Positions 14,235-27,300 of a DNA stretch of 64,000 nt are shown here, one piece after another. The position numbers and the translations under genes were made by a program. The stretch's first letter is position 1. Each line of letters opens with the position of its first letter. The stretch lies in NCBI RefSeq assembly GCF_026212465.1, contig NC_080053.1, forward strand, positions 10,508,972 to 10,572,971, written 5' to 3'. The notes beneath the pieces were generated by a model that worked only from the letters and a program-made list of their open reading frames with translations, did no database searches and was not told the DNA's origin. Source of the DNA: Amaranthus tricolor. Lineage: Eukaryota; Streptophyta; Magnoliopsida; Caryophyllales; Amaranthaceae.

Positions 14235-14289
14235 AATAAGGAATGATATTACCCAAACCAAAATGATATGCAACAATTCAATATTATTG

Positions 14290-14610
14290 CACACCTTCAA
14301 ACATGTTGCGGATAAGTCAACTTCTACATGATTCGTTTGTTTGTTGTTTTCTAAAGCTTTGGATGAGTCAAGTTCATTTTCCTCTTAAAGTGTTCAACTT
14401 CTTTTTATAAATGAATTGTTTCATTCATCAACTTCAGAATAACATCCTTTTGCCATTTCATCATTGGATTGTCTACTTACCTGAACAACTTGCAGCTCCT
14501 TGTGTTTGTTTCACAATCATAGTCAAAAAATGCCACAAATCTTCTTCCTAGATTATCATTAGTCCAACCCCCTTTTGAATTTCAGCATTCTTGAAAGAAC
14601 TTGACATCTT
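14290..14610 (-). pseudogene. GRF-type zinc-finger gene fragment
   Basis: On the minus strand the segment near 14600 encodes SSSFKNAEIQ, then (after a frame change) WTNDNLGRRFVAFFDYDCET, which resembles the second half of plant GRF zinc fingers (W..NPGRRF..C..Y). A splice donor-like CAG|GTAAGT follows near 14480, and the next piece (NPMMKWQKDVILKLMNETIHL) resembles the short C-terminal tail of these proteins. The first Cys pair is not visible and stops are present, so I call it a pseudogene. Such fragments are common transposon passengers in plants. Confidence 0.45.
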
Positions 14611-15161
14611 TTTGAAATTACAATCTTAATTTATAAAAAAATTATAACGAAGACTTAATAGTTGTTACTAATAACGAAAAATATATACTTGATTTTTTAA
14701 TCAGCTTTTCTTTTTGTCCGCTCTTGCTAACAATGAACAAGATCTGACCACAAGCTTGAGCAAAGAGACGCTTATTCTAAAAAATAGTTTTTGGAAAGCT
14801 CTTTCATATATAGGTTTATTAAATTAAGCTTAATTAATTCCAAAATTCCATTCAATTACAAGTATTCCAAAAATTTAATGGTCACAGTATAAATTCCGGT
14901 ACCCTTTTGGGGGCAGGCACAATGAAGGTTCAGTCGCATTTTGGATCCATTTTCAAATTTGTGACGCAAAACAGACTGCCAGAAAAGAGTTCAGAATCCA
15001 TGAGCTAATTCATAGTGTTATTGATCTCAAATCTAGACGACTATAAACCGAAATTACAATTAATACATCCCTTGCTACTAGTTAATGAACTATGCTAACC
15101 TTTGCACTATTTACTCAAACAGCCGAGACAAGCAAGCAAGGCAAATAAAAAGCTATGGGAT

Positions 15162-15167
15162 TTTATT
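15162..15167 (-). terminator. Candidate MON1 poly(A) signal
   Basis: AATAAA on the minus strand, 181 bp past the MON1 stop codon. A plausible distance for a plant 3' UTR, but the motif is common in AT-rich DNA. Confidence 0.35.
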
Positions 15168-15347
15168 CAAAATCAACCAGAACGGTGGCAAATGAAACAG
15201 AAAATAGAGGATGTGAGCTTCACACGTCCAAAAACGATTTCATAACCCCTCTTCTACATATGATTTCAATGCTTACGAAGCACAGTATAGAAATCAAGTA
15301 TGGTAGAGTGAATCACCTCCGATAGGAGATCTGGTGAGTGAAAAATT

Positions 15348-18300
15348 TCACCAAGAGAAAGGGCTGGCTCCTAGCAAAAATATCTCATTCTCTACATCTT
15401 TTACCCACTGACAAACGCGGTTGCAGGTCTTGATTGCTAAAGCCTGTAAATTCAAATCATCATAGGCAACGTAAATCACATGTTAAATATCCACAGCAAA
15501 AGATTTTCATTTAGTCTGTCCCTAAGCTTGCTTCAACAAAGCAAATTTATGAAAAATTATATTTTAATTGAAGGTGATAAACTTAGTTACTATTTGGATT
15601 TTAAAAATAATAAAGCAAGAGAATTCATTATTACAGATTTTTGTGCCGTTATATAGAAACAAGAGCTACTGAAGGTGAATACATCAGCAAACATCAGAGA
15701 TAAAACTATTTTTTGTTTAACAGGTTCACCGAAAAATAATTGTTTTCAGGTTTTGCTGATAAGCTCAATAGCACCTATACGAAACACTGGTCAGCTCATC
15801 CTTTTCCCTCCCTACCTTTAAAGCGTCAGGGTGGCTTTGGTGTCTTTGGTTCTGGAAACAGGGCTAAGCTTAAAAAAATTACATGATACAGAAGCAAAGA
15901 AGCAGGCAAGCTACAAGAAAAGTTCTTGACATCCCCACTTGCCACAAAGTGACAAACATTAGAAGCTACCTCTATGGTACTTTTTGAAAAAATCACAAAG
16001 TGAATATGTTTTGAGAAGAAAAACCACCCATTATTTCTCTCAATAAAGCAACCAAAAATATCCAAATACTCTTTCCACCCCTGCTTGCTTACAACACAAG
16101 AGTTTGTCACATACATCTTACAAGAGCTTAAATATGTCTAAACAAGAATCCAAAACGAAAAATATGATTGTTTGAACAGAAAAAAAAAACAAAAAAGAAA
16201 AACATATTTCACCTATAAAATCGTGTTTATAAGGTGGACTTTCCCATTTAAGTCCCGAAAATATATAATTGCACAAAAACACGTCAATGCTTCAATGCTG
16301 CGGAAGTAAATGAATGAGCTTCATGATTAAATATCTTATATTTAATAAATGGGATGCGGCAAATTCCCCCCAGCAAGAAAAATCTAAGACAAACAGCTGA
16401 ACTCAGATAATAATTCCAAATTTTTCACAAGCTAGTGTGAGAGATTCTTACTATCAACTAGCTTAAAGAAACAGTGAAACATTAATTTACGAATGCTCTT
16501 TGATGTGATTGAACAGTTGTCACAATACAGTTACAGGCGTAGATCATACCTTGTCAGCAAGGGGGTCAAATGCAGCATATAGCTCAAAATCTGGTGTTAC
16601 CCAGCAAAGTAGGACTGCAATTGATTAAAAAACGTGAACAAACTTTAGAAAGAAATAAAATAAAATAAGTATTTCATCTACATATAAAAAGTCAAAATTT
16701 ACCATAATTCTCATCTCGTCGGTATTGGGTCTTGTGGGGACCAAATCCTTTATCGTGCATTGAGGCGTAGATCTTTTGGTAAGCTCTATACAATCTATGA
16801 CAACAATAAGTTAGAGTTAATGGTTGGAGTTCATAAATGATACCATTCCAGATTAAGATAAGAAAACATCCTCAATGCTCTAAATTATCGTGCAAACCTT
16901 TTCTGCTGTTGAGATGTATTAATTGGCGATGAGAACTCTGAAGATATATACTGATCCATATAAATACTGCGATATATAAAATGCCAGAGTCCACAGGGAC
17001 CACCAACACCGGTGTATGTATCTCTAAGTCTCTCTGGAGAATGTTGGCCTAAGTGGGAAGACGCCGAACCAGCTCGAGAAGACGGATCCACAGGCAAATC
17101 ATCAACACGCATCCCACCTTCTAACATAGATCGTTGCACCTCACTGAGCACATTCGATTTTTGAAAAACAGCCTCAATACTTAACCTGCAGTAATTAATT
17201 CCCCCATGAAAAAAAAGAGGAATACATAAACATATGAAAAAGAACTCTGTACAACCCTCTAGAAACTGTTATCAGTTGCAATTTGCAAAATGTCTATTAG
17301 TTCATAAAAATATTAGTTAGCTACTTCAAAAATACTTCTTTTGTTTCATGTTAGTAGCAACATTTTTAACTTTAGAAAATGTCATAAGTAACAAAATTTC
17401 TAATTTGCATAATCCCCCCCCCCTGCGGTCTTTTTTGTCCCACTTTTTTCCTCTCCTTTTTTCACATTCTCTTCTATCTCCTCCCACTTGCCCCACTTAT
17501 AGCCTCTGTCTTTCCACTATTTGTGCAAATTATTGGTTGCCCAACTAATATGAAAAGGAGAAACTAGTTTTATTTGAAAATTCCTTTCATCTGCTTTTTT
17601 CCCCTTGTCAAGCAAAAGCAACTATACTATTGTTGCCTAAGATATCCAAAAGAACAATTATTCAAAAAGTAAAGTCCTCTGTTCTTATCAGCTTTTTCTA
17701 AAAACAATTTCTTCATAAATTATGTTGGCAGTAACCCAAAAGCAAGGCCAAGCCAAGAACAAAAATTTGTGTACAAACATGAATTTTAAAGACAATGCAT
17801 TAAATACCTGCATTCTTTGAGATGATAAAAGGAATCTGAGCTTGTAGTGAGTAGAATCAAGTATGTATTAACCTGCAACAACAAAGTCGGCAGATGTCAG
17901 AATTGTCCAACCTGATGCACAAATATTTAACTCTGTATGCTTCATTGGGTGAAGTAGAAGTCAATTCAGCCCATTTGTTAAAAAAGCTTCAAGTCACAAT
18001 CAAATGCAAACCAAATTTTGAAAAGATGACACCTCTTATACAGAATTTCAACGAAAAATACACTTGCATACAAAAAGATTGCTCAAGGGGAAAAAACAAA
18101 GTAAAAATGACTTTGTGTCCAAGAGTGTTGAATGTAAATGATGCATCGCATGTTAATTGACCATATAATTCTAGAGGTAGAATCACACTTCAGAATAAAT
18201 ACAACGAAAAAATATATAAAATCCAGAAAACAGACCTCTAAATCAATTTAGCAATAAATAATTGTATCAACCACAAACTTCATGGAACAATGTAACTTAC

Positions 18301-21300
18301 ATCCAAATAATGGACATATGCATATAGAAACACCATTGGATTATATTTTGGCAGGCAAATTGGTGAAAAAGACTCCGATGTCCTGTATTTAAATGACATG
18401 AAAACCAACTTTGAGTTAAGATACAATCACGGAAGATGCATGATAAATGTGCAGAATAGAAGCATGGTAACATCCTGCTTAACCAATTTAAGTATCCATA
18501 TAAAGCCATATGGCCCTACCTGACTTGAACTTCTCAGAATCTATCAATTAAATTCCCAAGGGATAATATATAGGGAGCAAACAGTAAATAAGCCCTAGAA
18601 AATGCCAAATGGACCATCTATCAAATATTTGTATACTTATCCACCATTGCATTCCCTCAAAGTTTCCAATTTCAGATCAAATTTGACATTTTGCATTACA
18701 GCAATCTACTGTTATCCCAATGTCTATTACAGTATATAGACAATCAGCAAGATAGTACCTCAAGTAAAACAAAGATTAGATGTTTCCAATGCCGGATAGC
18801 AATTATGACATACAAAAAGTCAGCAACTAGCATACAGATGATTTAATCCGAATTTCATCCCTCTGCCCCAGAGATAAACATTTTTGCTCACACTAAGGCT
18901 ATTCGAGTGTCAGGCAATGAAGAAAAGGAGGCCATTGAGGTGTAAGCCATTCCTCCATGGCTTAAAATTTATTACGCCAGTGTTCCAAGTTCCAAATTTC
19001 AAGTTTTAACAACCAACTATAACCCCTGCTTTCTCGATTATCTTCCTCTTCAAGTGAACCAAAAAGGAAACCACGAAAAATATAGATCATCGAACAGTTC
19101 TTGTTCTTCCGAATTCTGTTAGAATATATCAACTAGTTGAGTGCTAGCTTATATTTATAATCCCATAAGCCACCTCTGGTCTGATCTGTACTGTTATTCT
19201 CATACAGTGCCAAAATTCTTTTCATACAGAGTACCACCACAAAATACTGCAGCACAAAAACCAAAATAAGGAAGAAACTTTCCTTGGCCCCAGAGACGAA
19301 GACAATTCTTCAAGTTTTTTATGCGAATGGCACAAATGCATTATAACATTCTGAATATAGATAAGAATATAATACTATAGAGCTGTTTGACACTAGATTT
19401 TACAAGAACGAACAAGGTTCGTATCTAAAACAATTATATACCCCATATTCCACAAGTGAATTCCATTCTAGTGAAAGCAGATAACTGAGAAGAAGGAATA
19501 GACACTAATGCGAAAGAATGACACAAGTATAAAAACTTAAGTGTACTTGCCTGAATGACTCTGATGACATAACAAAGTTTGACAATAGCAGCATATCATC
19601 TGGATGAAGAGAAGCCTTTTGTGCCCCAACAAAGCTGACAACCTGCAGCCTCAAATGGTAAGCTATATGAGGTAAACTACATGAGATCAGGGAAATGTCA
19701 AATTATATAAGCAAATACCTTGTGTTTACACATCAATATTGCAAACAAGACCCCTGAATCAACAACATCTTGCAATATAGAACCTGCAGCTTGCCTTGTT
19801 GGATAAGCAAGAGGTAGGCACGTATAGGCATGTAGAAAAGTAGCTGGGTTCCTAGATATAGATGTAATAAAGAATTAGTTCTTTATAAACCCTAATGGAT
19901 GACATACATATCCTGATATCCTTCAATCAAATTTACAATGCATGAAACAGCTATTGAGCAACAATTACTTCCATAGTTCTACATAGAATATTTTATGGAG
20001 GTTCACTTATTACAAGCACCAATTGGTAACAGCTAACGCCTAATACTGTGAATTTATTTTATGCAATCACCATTCCAGCTTCACCTTCAAATAAGTGTTG
20101 ATAATACTTCAAATGATACAGTGAAAAATATATTGAGAATATGACATACATCTCCTAATCCTATCTTGTCTGTTTTGGGTGAAGTGCACCATTCTTGGTG
20201 GCAAACAAATCAAGAAAAGAATATAAAAGGCATTAAGGGAAGGACAAGTGGTTTTAATTTTTTTAGGGAATGTGATGTTGTCAATGTCCGCACCTATGTC
20301 AAATGAACCCCCATAAATTTGTGCAAAAGAGAAATACCGGATATTTTCAGAAGGGACAAAGTTGCATTTCGTAAAAAAAAATTGAAAAAAGAAAGAAGAC
20401 TTCTAAAAAATATATGGTTCTTGTATTGAAAGATTTAAAACAACATTATTTTAATAACTAATCTCAAACTCTAAAGAAATTGACAGCCAAGCATGAAAGA
20501 TAAAGATCCTCACATTCATTACCCCATTGCAATGTAAAATAAAGGCCAAGTGTATGAATTTTTAAGCATGAAGGAATTTACCGCTGCACATCAGTAACAA
20601 AGACACACACCAAATAATTCTGCTTTAAAAATACCCAGAAATTATTAAATTTAAAATCTGTGAATTATCCTTCTCAAGCTAGAAACACAACAATAAAACT
20701 ACCAGCAGAATTTCCCAGAATTGATAGCACATCCAATTTTTATTTGTACAACAAGAACAGAGAAGGAGCAAATTAAAAGCCAGGACTCCTAAATTGGACA
20801 CCTATCAACATGTAAATTTTGTACTTAAGGTACTCTTAACACTCCTAATCGTATCACGTGTTGTTTGCCGGAGTGTCATAATCTACAAATACGATGATGG
20901 GGCACTTTAAAATAACCATTAAGTTGGTTGTATTATGTAACAGATCGCTAAGACCCGTTACCGAAACTAGATCGTATGGACACTTCGAGTCTATCCACTA
21001 ACTCCCAAAGACCAATTCCTTCTTATTAATATTCAAAAGCTAATCAATTATTACAAGGGTGGCTCTATATATAGCCTAAACCCCAAGAGACTACTAAAAA
21101 AACAACTAATCTTATTACAAAATATCAAGACTAATTAAATGTGGAATGTCGATGATGCCCTTGGGCCCCTTTGACCCGAGTCATTACATATTATTGTGCA
21201 TCAGATCCTCCAATACCTTCTTGTGTCTAAAACTACAAATACGATTTTGAGTAACATAGATCTATAACATTGTTTTATACAAGAATAAACAACAACTTCA

Positions 21301-24300
21301 ATCTCAAAAGAAACATTTTGCACTAAGAATATTCCATGTTAATTGCCAACTTCAAGCATCAAATGAAATGACTTATTATCACTCATTTGATTATCAAGTG
21401 ATTTTACATCAAATAAAAGGAAATTGCTTCCCCTATTAACTTGATACGGCAAAATGTGAAGGGGAGCATAAAAAAATTAAACAGAGGGAAGACGGAGATA
21501 GAGATAGGGAAAAAAGGTGGCATGTGTGATTAGAAGAGAACAGAAAAAAGATAAACCAAAAACGGTATTGTTGCACATAATTTGTAACTTCCCAAAAGCG
21601 AAGCATTGCAAGTTAAAAATGCAGGAAGTATTAGATAAGTCATAGAGAATACAAACAAAGAAAAAGACACCAAAGAAAAACCTCCATGGCACCATGTACA
21701 GAGGACCATACAAACTTCTCGTTTTCTTGGTCTATCATGCATATTTATTCACAAAATCAAGGAAAGATATTCGCGCAAGTTTACCATTTTTGCAACTACA
21801 AATAACCCTTTAAAAAGGAAAACTAAGATTATTTAACCAAAAGAGACCCATCTCAGCACCTATCAAACTGATACTTCAGTCTTCATGTACATGATCACCA
21901 AAATCCAAACATGTTTTCCAAAGAGTTGTTTACGAAAAAACCAGCAACCAATAAGAGGCAGCATATAGTACAAATGAAATATACTCTTATTAGGCAAAAC
22001 AAAGAAGCATCATAACATGCACATGTGAGTTTCCACTCTCACGGTCCAATTGGACCAACTGTGCAACAGAAATACAAGGATGAAAAAAATATACCAACTA
22101 AAGGAATGGACGAGAGAGGAAAAAACAGCATCAGTGCCACCAAGCAAAGGTGTCATATCAAACTTTGGATTCTTTTCAAAACATCTATTCACAGACTTCG
22201 TCAAAATAAGGATCATCTGCATACAAAGTTCACCAAGGCAAAAATCAAGTTAAAATTTCCACACATTAAGCAATACCACAAAGTGACGAGAACATGTGAA
22301 AAGGGAAGCTACCTGACCATAGAGCATCTTCAACTGTCCCATTAAAGAATCATAAGGCTCCTCTGTGCAACTTATACAGACCAAGTAAATTGGTCCTTCT
22401 ACAAGAAAAACCACCTAAAGATATAGGAGTATAAGTTAATAAGTTAGACGCTTTTGAAATTCGATAGGACTGTGATAATATGACTACTCAAATATTCCAT
22501 AAACCAAAATCCCTTTCCACACTCCAAGCAAGAGCACATATTATGAACCAATTAAAATAGCAACATCAAGAAGGAATACATCTACATCGGCTATCAAAAT
22601 TGTAGTTTGGAACTCATAATGTAACAGCTAAATCACTACAGAAAAACACGACAACAGATGAAAAAAGAAAATAACAAGTGAGTGGGCAAGCATTTAAGCA
22701 CATATTGAAACACCAACCTGATGCTTTCCTGCCCGAACCAATTTGACTCTATCACCCCTGAAAAAATAGATAGACTAGCATATTGGTTTACAGAAGAAGT
22801 AAAGTAACCATAAGCCTGCATGTCGGAAAACAAGAATTTGCCCACTCTTTCTAGTGAAATACACTTACCCATTTTCAACAAAAGAAATTATAGCTTGCAA
22901 GGTTGCCGAAAATCCAGCAAGTTTATGCTCATCGCCATACCTATGACAAGGCATTGCAAACCTTTTAAAATTACTAATATAACAAGTCCGAACCCAGATG
23001 GTAGCAATGAATTAACAGCATGACAACTTTAAGGCAGAAGATGACCTGGAATATATAGGTTTCCCAGAGTGACTGAGAATGAAAAAGTGCTTTTTCCTTT
23101 TCCTCCATGAGATAGAAGCATCATCCTGCAATGCATATAGAATTTACTCTCAAGGTTCCATACAAAAACAAAACATTCATGATTGGAATTCATAAATGTC
23201 TTCCCATACTTGATACCAATCCTTCCATTCTATATAATCTATTCACTAAACTTTTCTTATCCCCTATAATATAACATCACTTGATGATGTATGTGATCTC
23301 GAGACCTAAGGTAACACACAACCTAATAAAGACTCTAATTGTTTGATGGGTAACTCAAAGAGGATAAGATTGAACTTAAGAACGTCTAGTGTGTGCAAGA
23401 GGCGAATTTTGATAAAATAAGATGGGATGTCGTGTGATATTATGTGATATAATTTTGAAACAGAGAGTTGATAAGGAAAATGGAGAAAATAAGAAAGGAG
23501 ATGGAGATGAATGCAAATGCCCTTTGTTGATGCAATCACACCACAACTTAGAACAAGTAATCAATGTTTATGAAGTGAAGGTGATTGAACCTTATTGATA
23601 AGTCACACGCAATAAGGAACAAGTAGAAATATGAATAGATAAACGAACAATGACATGTAATGTCAGGAGATTAGAAATGAATAATAAATGATTCTAAATA
23701 TTCTTGTTGATACAGATTCACCACAACATATGATGAAGGACGAATAGATTAGCAACTTTAATTTCCAATGATATCGATGAAACACATTGAAAATCAAAGG
23801 TTTTCAATATCACAGCCCATGCGCCACCATGATTTGAAGACTTTCTAAGTTAAAATCCAAGAACAAAGGGTAAGACAAAGGGATAGAAACAAAGTTTCTG
23901 ATTTTACAACACAAACTCCTAGCTACTAATATCGTTAAAATACTACAATTCAAATAATAGACATTAAATAAAACACTCGAACTAAAACAGCCTAATCAAC
24001 TAGGAGTTCATATATAAAATTATTACAACCAAAATAAAAACATAAGTAAATGATAGGTAAAAGCTAAAAAATATCTATCTTTTCTTGAATGAATGGATGA
24101 TGGATTGCGATGGAATTTTAATAAATGAGGATGGATCGACATAACCTACAGTTGAATTCCACTACTGCTTGCATTATTATTTTGCAATCTTCTCTCATTT
24201 GCAATGGAATCGGCATAGTTCTTTGGTTCAATTATACCGAACCAAAAGAACAAATTGAACCATGACGCTTTTTATCTGATTTTGATAGAACATGTGTTTG

Positions 24301-27300
24301 ACAAGAACCAACCAGAACAAGCCTCTTTGTTATGAAAAGGGCAATGCTCAATGGTAACTGAATCACATATTCCCCAATAAGTGGAAATAATAAAAACGAA
24401 ATTCCTTGTCATATTGAGTCATTGTAGACAAATTGCATAATCATACAAGTTGGTAAAACTAATAAGGTTGTGTACATTTACCCCCAAACTACTCGGACCA
24501 CACAAGACCCAATTTGGTAGAATCTAGGCAATGTCATGTTATTGTTGTTCACTACATGGCAACACAATTTATATTTCCAGAACTTGGTATCAAATTGATT
24601 TTACTCTTACAAAAAAAGCAAGGCAATCACACGTTGCCTCACGCCTTGAACAAGGCAGCAATTGTAAGAAGTCAGTAATAGCCACTGATGAGGGGCTCGA
24701 ACAAGTGGGTATAATACTCGAACTAGCACTTCATCATTCATGACGTGGGCTTTTTCCCCATTTATAGGGACATTACTCCTAGTAAAAATAGATCATTACA
24801 CTCTAACCTATGTGGATTCTAACCCCAACACCTATACACAAAGCATACCTTCTTCTCTCGCTCTATTCTAGTGTAATACTCTCTCTTTCCTAGTGTAACA
24901 CTCCATTGTATTGAACTCTTGTGAACTTTATTGTTTTTCTACTATTAATCAAAGCTAGCTACCACTAAGGACGTAGTCCAAGTTGAGTGAACCTCGTAAA
25001 TTGTGCATTTATTTATTATTGTACTTATTTCCTATTTAATTCACTCCGAGTTCATTGGTTATAATTGTTTTTGAATAAGAGTCTCTATACCTCTGTTCTA
25101 GGGTGTTTTTAGGAAGTTAAACCTTTAGACTCTACTCTTGTCTAATTTCAATTGGTATTAGAGCCAAAGTGTTTATTGGTGGTATTTAGGAGTGTAATAA
25201 TGGTGAAACATGCCTTCAATTTAGCTAGATATTGAGAAGTTCGATAGATGTGTAAAATTTGGCTGATGACAAGTCAATGAAGGCATTAGTGATATAAAGT
25301 GGGGTGCACAAAGCCAATGATGGTGTAGAAAATAAAGCGAAAGGGACGAATTTATGCTAGATGGGATAAGATAGACTCAAAGACTTCATCGGCAATACAA
25401 ATTTTGTCTTGCATATAATGTACTAAGAGTAGTGAAGGATACCACAATCAAGGGGAGATGAGAAAAGTTAGAGTTTCTTTACATGGCAAAGAGTGTGACC
25501 AACCGACTAGACTTTACAATCTTCGCTTGGAGAAAGGTAAACTTGTAAAGTCTCATCTTGATGAATTTTATTCTATCGTTATGGATTTTAAAAAAATTGA
25601 TTTGAAATTTAACGATGAGGACTTAGATATATAGTTGGTGTATTCTTTGCCACCGTTTTACAAGCACCTTAGGGAGACCTTATTTTAAGGTAGAGAGAAT
25701 TTGAGTAGTAATGATGTTAAGAATGTCTTGACAATTGACACAAAAAGACTATTGATACCCAATTGTCACAAAAATCATCTAGTGCCTCAAATGATGGCTT
25801 GTTTGTGAGGGGAAAAACTAATGAGAGGGATCACTAATGGTAAGGGAAACAAGGACAAGGGGAGGTCTAAATCTTAAGGGTCAAATAAGAACAAAATTTG
25901 CAACTATTGTAAGCTCGAGGGCCACATCAAAAAAAAAAAAAAAAAAAAAAGGTTTGTTAGAATTGGAAAAGGAAACATTTTAATGATGATGAAAGGTCTA
26001 AGAAGGAAACTAACAACGCTGATGCTAGTTATGTGAATAATAGTGATGATCACGGTGTTCAAGTTGCCACACATAAGTACAAAGGTGGTGAATTATTGAC
26101 TCTATATGTTCTTTTTATATGACATCCAACAAGGGTTTGTTCTCCACCTATAAAAGAGTATATAGAGGAAGTGTGATGATGGGCAATGTGGCTCAAAGGT
26201 CTAGTAGGTGAAATTTTTCATAAGATGAGCTTGGTGGATGTTCATTGTGATTGCGAAAACGCAATCCATTTGGCTAGAAATCAAAACACATTCCATGGAA
26301 GAACCAAGCACATTGACGTTAGGTACAATTTTGTCATGACTCGTGTCAAAGGATCAAAGGGCATTATCAACATTTCACATTTAATTAGTCTTAATGTTTT
26401 GTTAGTTAGAATAGATGTTATTTTTTTAGTAGTCTCTTGGGGCTTAGACTACATATAAAGCCACCAATAATTTTTTAGCTTTTTGGAATATTAATAATAA
26501 GGAAAGTCCTTTTGGGAGTCATTGGGCAGACTCGAATTGTTCAAACTATCGAGTTTCGGTAACGGATATTGACTGGTGTGTTACAAAAGGTATCAGAGAG
26601 GTACGATTCCGGTGACCGGAGACTTGCCAACGACGGCATAATATGGGAGACAGACTATTGGAAATTGCTGAAACAATATAATCAGTTGACTATAGCATTA
26701 GTCAAACAACTAAAAGAAGACACTTAAGATATGAAAGAAATGGTCAAGAATAAGTTTCAAGACTACAAGAAACTTGTTCCTTGTATTGAAGAAAACACCA
26801 TTTGTGAAGATTCAGGGTTTAATAAAGAGATTGAAGGAAAAATAAATTTAAAGTTTAAAGAAGAGATTAAGGATATATGTGAGGAACAAATAACAGTTCA
26901 TGAAGAGAATTTGAATGACAAAAAAAGAACCCAAATGTGAACCGGTGGTGGGTTGTCGGACTAGGGTATAAGGCAGTATGGGAGAAGATGTTAGGGTTTT
27001 TTTTTGGGTGAAGGCACTGTTGTTTGTAGGGTATTTGGTTGTGAGGAGAAATGGGGAATTAAAAGAGCTGTTAACTCAGCTGGCAAAGACGCAATAGTGA
27101 CTATTATTGACTTTACTAATGACGTCATTGCTGATGTCAGCATAATGGCAAAGGGCTGGATTTCTGGTGAAATCTGAAAAGGCTGGAATTTGGATTAGAC
27201 ACGGGAATGGAGGATGTCACACGTTTGAGGACAACTAATTGGACACATAAGGCTAATTTTTATCCACCTTGAGGGCAAGGTGGAACTTCAGGAGGTCGGT

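Noticed and set aside
18297..18509. Minus-strand ORF of 70 codons overlapping MON1 exon 9
   Set aside because: Wrong frame for MON1; exon 9 reads in another frame that joins its neighbours.
22025..22345. Plus-strand 106-codon ORF opposite MON1 exons 5 and 6
   Set aside because: Shadow of conserved MON1 exons on the other strand; no domain.
25928..25951. Poly-A run as a LINE or retrogene tail
   Set aside because: It lies in the Lys codons of a copia zinc knuckle, with gag homology before it and protease homology after it; more likely slippage.
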